NCBI GenBank assembly: GCA_028817775.1
Contig: JAPPOW010000128.1
Location: forward strand, 4,315 to 10,679
Direction: 5' to 3'
Origin: Candidatus Melainabacteria bacterium
Lineage (GTDB): Bacteria; Cyanobacteriota; Vampirovibrionia; LMEP-6097
Length of the DNA stretch: 6,365 nt
The translations under genes and the position numbers were made by a program. Below are positions 6,066 to 6,365 of this stretch, one piece after another. Every line of letters starts with the position of its first letter. Within the stretch, counting starts at the first letter, position 1. Below the pieces are notes generated by a model that was given only the letters and a program-made list of their open reading frames with translations, was not told where the DNA came from and made no database searches.

Positions 6066-6365
6066 ATTTCATGATAGTTTGTTTGGGGTGAGAAGATTTA
6101 ACTAATTGATTGATATTTTTAGCAGCAATAATCTTCGCTTCTAAATTTTTAAGATCGAGCTTACGGAAATTCGATTCTGGAACAATGATTTGTTTGTAAC
6201 CTAGTTTAATAGCTTCCTTGATGCGCGCTTCAATATCAGTGACTGAACGAATCTCACCAGAGAGCCCAAGTTCACCCAGGGCAATAATATCCTTGTCATT
6301 GCTTTGCCGTACGGCACTATTATAAATAGCTAGTGCAATAGCAAGCTCAACAGCAGTATCTTTGT
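6064..6365 (-). CDS. radA: DNA repair protein RadA/Sms, C-terminal 99 residues only
   Basis: RadA (Sms) is a RecA-like ATPase that promotes branch migration during homologous recombination. Only the C-terminal Lon-like domain is in the window. It reads DTAVELAIALAIYNS, then IIALGELGLSGEIRSVTDIEARIKEAIKLGYKQIIVPESN. This matches the family consensus FGEVGLTGEVR...RLKEAAKLGFKRAVVP. The zinc finger, Walker motifs and KNRFG motif would lie beyond the right edge. It ends with a short Lys-rich tail and TAA at 6064-6066. dinD starts 10 bases downstream on the same strand, so the two form a likely operon. Confidence 0.92.
   Translation of the reverse strand, partial: KDTAVELAIALAIYNSAVRQSNDKDIIALGELGLSGEIRSVTDIEARIKEAIKLGYKQIIVPESNFRKLDLKNLEAKIIAAKNINQLVKSSHPKQTIMK

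Noticed and set aside
6051..6080. SOS (LexA) box before dinD
   Set aside because: No CTGT-N8-ACAG or GAAC-N4-GTTC type site is visible. Any damage control would act upstream of radA, outside the window.

Overview
The window comes from a bacterium of fairly low GC (about 40% by eye). It carries three confidently recognised housekeeping genes: typA/bipA, rimO and the 3' end of radA. There is also a broken dinD, several genes of unknown function, and small palindromic intergenic repeats. From memory, the TypA sequence resembles cyanobacterial-type TypA more than the E. coli type: G5 reads ASG, and it has the stretches SVNDSPFAG and SGRGELHLGILIETMRREG. That would suit a non-photosynthetic relative of Cyanobacteria (Melainabacteria/Vampirovibrionia-like). 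This placement is an unverified inference.

Layout, left to right. Positions 1-1001 (minus) hold one long open frame that runs off the left edge. It encodes an acidic protein with no methionine in 333 codons and one calcium-loop-like motif. It begins right beside a palindromic repeat (1008-1101) and has no convincing start. Positions 1138-1461 (plus) hold a small hypothetical ORF, also without a good start. Positions 1475-1570 hold a cluster of small hairpins, the last of which contains a TATAAT box just ahead of typA. typA (1580-3421) and rimO (3549-4913) run rightward, separated by a 100-bp inverted repeat (3424-3523).

From the right edge, a leftward gene set converges on rimO: radA (3' end), then dinD (disrupted), then a 135-residue hypothetical gene. 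The stop codon of that gene overlaps the rimO stop codon by four bases.

The rightward pair acts on the ribosome: TypA is a ribosome-associated GTPase and RimO methylthiolates ribosomal protein S12. The leftward pair concerns DNA repair: RadA is a recombination branch-migration factor and DinD is a DNA-damage-inducible protein. dinD has lost about 75 central residues with a frameshift, so its product is probably dead. A 13-bp perfect inverted repeat lies about 25 bp from the deletion junction.

I see no tRNA, rRNA, CRISPR array, transposase or clear new multi-gene system. The unusual content is the decayed dinD, the structured repeats, and the Met-free unknown ORF.
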